Positions 60,734 to 64,000 of a stretch of 64,000 bases of DNA are shown here, one piece after another. Position numbers and translations under genes: made by a program. Source of the stretch: Aristolochia californica (lineage: Eukaryota; Streptophyta; Magnoliopsida; Piperales; Aristolochiaceae); NCBI GenBank assembly GCA_029961685.1, contig JARWKL010000007.1, positions 9,571,406 through 9,635,405 on the forward strand, read 5' to 3'. The notes below the pieces were generated by a model. That model searched no databases, was not told the DNA's origin, and worked only from the letters and a program-made list of their open reading frames with translations. The stretch's first letter is position 1. Every line of letters starts with the position of its first letter.

Positions 60734-61168
60734 TGTTACGGTCCCGGGTCATGGATCGAGTAACACGGCATGGGATTTGTGAATCCAGCACTGGTACTGA
60801 GTTGTTGGATTCGGTAAGGAGGGTTAAAGGTCCCTTCTTTGGGTACTCTTCCACCAGTGATCAATCTCCCTTTTTATTGTCTCATGTGCTAAAGTTATAG
60901 CTAGAATAGAAGTAATTCAGGTGGAGAAAGAATGGATAAATATCTGTTTTGCTCACGTTAATCAGGGTTTCAACCCTGATTTGATGCAGCTCTTTCTAGG
61001 ACTTGAAGACCTAGCTTGATGGGGCAGCCTTGGCTCACGTTGATGGCTGTCCTTACTCTATTTTCGTGATTAATTCCCAGCAGGAAGAGTTGCCATAACC
61101 CTTCACATGAAAGAACCAAAATTATTCATCTTTTGCTGCTCGTCAAGAGGGAATGGAACCCAACTTCT
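60734..61168 (-). repeat. Chromovirus B partial, divergent 3' LTR
   Basis: The outer ~59 bp (TGTTACGGTCCCGGG to CCAGCACT) match the LTR of copy A. After that only short similarity remains (TACTGAGTTGTTGG versus TACCGAGTTGTTGTG), and most of the ~435 bp has no counterpart in the copy A LTR. The inner terminus CCACAACA and the 28-bp repeats are absent. It may be the LTR of another subfamily joined to this pol, or a scrambled LTR. No ORF of interest is seen in it. Confidence 0.7.
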
Positions 61169-62485
61169 TGTCTGTCCACTGAACGAGAATCTCCCAATGG
61201 TCATTGGTCAGCCATTCACGTAACACCGCAACTGGGTTAAGAATAACCTCGCCATGATCAACCGGTGGAAGGAATGGAGTGGATGTAGGTTGTGCTCCGG
61301 AATGCGGCTTCAAAAGAGAGACATGAAACACATCGTGAATTCTGGTTGTGTCCGGTAATTTGAGTTGATAGGCGACTAGTCCCACGCGTCGGAGAATGGG
61401 AAATGGCCCAAAAAATCTGGTGAGAGCTTATGACGTGGAGGTCCCGAAGTGACTGCTAACGATAGGGCTGGAGCCGTAGCCACACATACTTCCAAACCTC
61501 AAAAAGAGACCTCATGGTGGCCTCTATCGTATACATTCTTCATCCAAGCTAGGGCACATCGTAGCCGTTCTGTGATATTTTGTAGCAGTAGATCCCTGTC
61601 TATGAGTGCCTGATCAATCGTGTCCACGCAGGTGGACCCTGGGTTGTACGAGAGAAGGCAAAGTGGATCCCGGCCATATATAACCTGGAAAGGAGTGAAT
61701 TGCAATGCAGAGTGGAATGAAGTGTTGTAACAGTATTCAGCCAACGGAAGCCATTGAACCCATTGCCATGGACGATCCCCCACCAAGCACTGTAGATACA
61801 TCTCGATGGTGCAGTTCACCACCTCAGTCTGCCCGTCTATCTGTGGATGATAGGTGGAGGAGAACTTCAATTTCGTCCCACTCAAGCGAAACAGTTCCCG
61901 CCAAAAGGTGCTCGTGAAAACTGCATCTCTGTCACTCACAATGGATTCTGGAATGCCATGTAAGCGGACTATCTACTCCAGGAAAGTCTGAGCAACCCGT
62001 GTTACTGTATATAGACGAGCCATCAGTATAAAATGCCCGTACTTGGAGAATCTATCGACCACTACGAAAAGTACGGATTTGCCGGCTGACAGGGGTAGGC
62101 CTTCCACAAAATCCATTGAAATGTCGGCCCAAACCTGCGTAGGAAGGGCTACAGGCTGGAGAAGACCGGCTGGACTCAAGTGCTCGGCTTTGTTGTGCTA
62201 GCATACCTGACAGTCACCCACATAAGTCGCAATAGAGGGTTTCATGGCTTGCCAATAAAAATCAGTTCGAATTTTGTGCAAGGTCTTCTGGATCCCCTCA
62301 TGTGTACTATCATGGTAGGCCGAGAGAATAGCTGGAATCAACTCGGACTCAAGTGGAAGGAAAATCTGCTGCTTGTAATAAATAAGTGAATCCTGGATGG
62401 ACCACTTCAAATTCATTGTCCCTTCCAAGATCTTCTGATGTCGTTCCTGCAGTGTAGGGTTAGTGGCATGTGCCTCTCGCACCAA
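61143..62485 (-). pseudogene. pol: Chromovirus B integrase
   Basis: The zinc site (YHDSTHEG, DCQVC) and the catalytic core ([24 protein letters not shown]) are visible, so the D,D,E residues remain. TAG stops replace CAG at 62,198 (after QVC) and 61,973 (after FLE). A one-base insertion at about 61,499 (TTTT to TTTTT in coding sense) shifts the frame, and the C-terminal part reads again from about 61,385 (VAYQLKLPD) to EILVQWTD. There the chromodomain-like tail is cut off by the junction at about 61,168. No functional integrase is possible. Confidence 0.9.
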
Positions 62486-64000
62486 ATCCAGAATGAGAAA
62501 TCTCGGCTGGCTGATAGAATAGACTGACTGCTGATCTTCAAAACACCGTCACAAGGCATCTGCCGCCTTATTTAATCTCCCCGCACCATACTCCACCGAG
62601 AAGTCAAACCCCAACAACTTACTGATCCAGTGCTATTGTGGCGACGTCGTCAAACACTGTTCTAGTAGGAATTTAAGGCTGTAGTGATCCATGTGTATGA
62701 GAAAAGCCCGGCCCCAGAGATAAGGCCTCCAATGTTGGACCGCTTTGGCCAACCCAATTGATTTGCGCTCATAGGCTGCTAGCTTGTGATGGCGGACTGC
62801 CAGCTGTCTGCTAAAATACACAATAGGATGGCCCAACTGCTGTAAAATGGGCCCCATGCCCACACCCGAAGCGTCGCACTCTACCACGAACAATTCGTCG
62901 AAGTTGGGTAGCTGTAATACTGGCATGGATGCGAGGGCAGCTTTGAGTGCCACAAACGACGTGGTGGCCCCCTCATTCCAAATAAAGGAATTTTTCTTGA
63001 GTAAACTTGTCAATGGTGCTGCCACTGGCCCATAGTTCTGAATAAATTTGCGATAGTAGCCCGCAAGACCCAAAAAACCCCGTAATGCAGAACACGACTA
63101 TGGTTGCGGCCACTCGTGGATAGCTCGGATCTTCTTGGGATCCACCGTAACCCCCTCATGTGAGATAATGTGTCCCAGATACCCCACATGTGAAGCTGCA
63201 AAAGAACACTTGAAATGTTTCAAATAGAGCCGATGTGCTCTTAACAAGTCGAAAACAATCCTCAAGTGTTCCAAGTGCTCCTCAACCAACTTGCTATATA
63301 TCAAAATATCATAAAAAAATACAAGAACAAATTTTCGAATATAGGGGCTAAATGCCTCGTTCATCAAAGCTTGAAAAGTGGAGGGTGCATTGGATAACCC
63401 GAACGGCATGACGATGAACTCAAAGTGGCCATGGTGCGTGCAGAACGCCATCTTCTTGATATCAGAGGGGTGCATCCAGACCTAATGGTATCCCAAATGG
63501 AGGTCGAGTTTAGTTAATAACCACGACCCATGTAACTCATCCAGAAGCTCATCCACTACTGGAATCGGGAACTTGTCTTTTATTGTCTACACGTTCAACT
63601 CCCGATAATCCATGCAGAACCTCCATGTCCCATCATGTTTCTTCACAAGTAAGACGAGTGAAGAGAACGGGGAGCGGCAGGGGCGAATAAGACCCTGTTT
63701 CAACATCTCATGGCACTGACACTCTATCTCGTCCTTCTGAAGGTGTGGGTAACGGTATGGTCGCATGACCACTACCTCAGAACCTGGTTTCAAACAGATC
63801 CTGTGGTCACAGTGTCTCATGGGAGGCAACCCCGAAGGCTCCTGGAAGAGGTCAGAGAACTCCTCAACCAGACCATCACTAGTACTGTCAGGCTGATCCT
63901 GTGTCTGTAAAGTGTGTATGCGGTGGGCCCTGTCCACATGACAGCCCTGTAAGAGTACCCGACTTTCGGCCAAATCAAAGCTCATGGTTAAAGCCGAAAA
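62486..64000 (-). pseudogene. pol: Chromovirus B protease end, reverse transcriptase and RNase H
   Basis: The frame enters at the window edge at the end of PR (MSFDLAESRVLLQG) and passes without a frameshift into RT (RICLKPGSEVVV), which shows that copy A has an extra base there. TAG stops replace CAG at 63,587 (after ELNV), 63,482 (after GYH) and 62,633 (after PQ), and a TGA replaces a Ser codon at 62,549. The RT active site reads FFYDIL where copy A has FFDDIL, so one catalytic Asp is lost. RNase H keeps ECDASG. RNase H runs straight on into integrase. Confidence 0.92.

Larger units (their letters stand above)
60734..64000 (-). mobile_element. Ty3/gypsy chromovirus copy B (same family, decayed, 3' end rearranged, cut by the window edge)
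   Basis: The coding strand is minus, as in copy A, and pol is closely similar. The present part covers the end of PR, RT, RNase H and most of IN. The 3' end is abnormal: the LTR starts as in copy A for about 59 bp and then differs. At about 61,168 it is joined to integrase sequence, so the pol end, the polypurine tract and the U3 start are missing. Stops, one frameshift and a changed RT active site show that this copy is dead and older than copy A. It lies directly in the satellite. Confidence 0.93.

Overview
The window is plant nuclear heterochromatin. No host gene was recognised. About three quarters of it is one AT-rich tandem satellite with a monomer of about 670 bp, every copy in the same orientation (1-17,860 and 31,277-60,733, roughly 70 monomers). 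Two insertions interrupt the array. Both are reverse-transcribing elements with their coding strand on minus. The assignment to an angiosperm rests on the Caulimoviridae-type pararetrovirus, the plant-type Ty3/gypsy chromovirus and the long satellite. The species cannot be named from the sequence.

Insertion 1 (17,861-31,276) is an endogenous pararetrovirus (EPRV) of the Caulimoviridae type, present as a nearly complete genome unit. Its ends carry the same ~76 bp, there is no target-site duplication, and about 9 bp of satellite is missing at the junction. In viral order (right to left) it holds: a tRNA-iMet primer-binding site, a small coiled-coil ORF, a small ORF with a viroplasmin-type domain, a 71-codon ORF, the coat protein with a zinc knuckle, a pol ORF (protease, reverse transcriptase, RNase H), a last ORF in the transactivator position with internal repeats, a TATA/TGACG promoter-like region and a ~1 kb leader. 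The ORFs are linked by ATGA overlaps or TAA(n)ATG junctions. All are broken by stops or frameshifts, and the RT core has lost part of its coding sequence. I could not find a movement protein, and the viroplasmin domain is upstream of the coat protein instead of in the last ORF. The lineage may therefore be unusual or undescribed.

Nested in the EPRV pol gene is a full-length Ty3/gypsy chromovirus, copy A (21,718-27,918). It has two ~909-bp LTRs, a perfect 5-bp target duplication (CGCTT), a tRNA-iMet PBS, a polypurine tract, gag, PR-RT-RNaseH-IN and a C-terminal chromodomain-like tail. It has only a few lesions and its LTRs are about 98-99% identical by eye, so it is young. A second, more decayed and 3'-rearranged copy B (60,734 to beyond the right edge) sits directly in the satellite.

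The implied order of events is: satellite array, then EPRV integration, then chromovirus A inside the EPRV. Copy B inserted independently. Within the array there is recent local amplification, clearest as a 1,920-bp three-monomer block duplicated in tandem with about 5 mismatches (52.26-56.14 kb), plus deleted monomers and a 30-nt poly-C tract. Nearly all nonsense mutations in the two chromovirus copies are CAG to TAG, the pattern expected from deamination of CHG-methylated cytosine.
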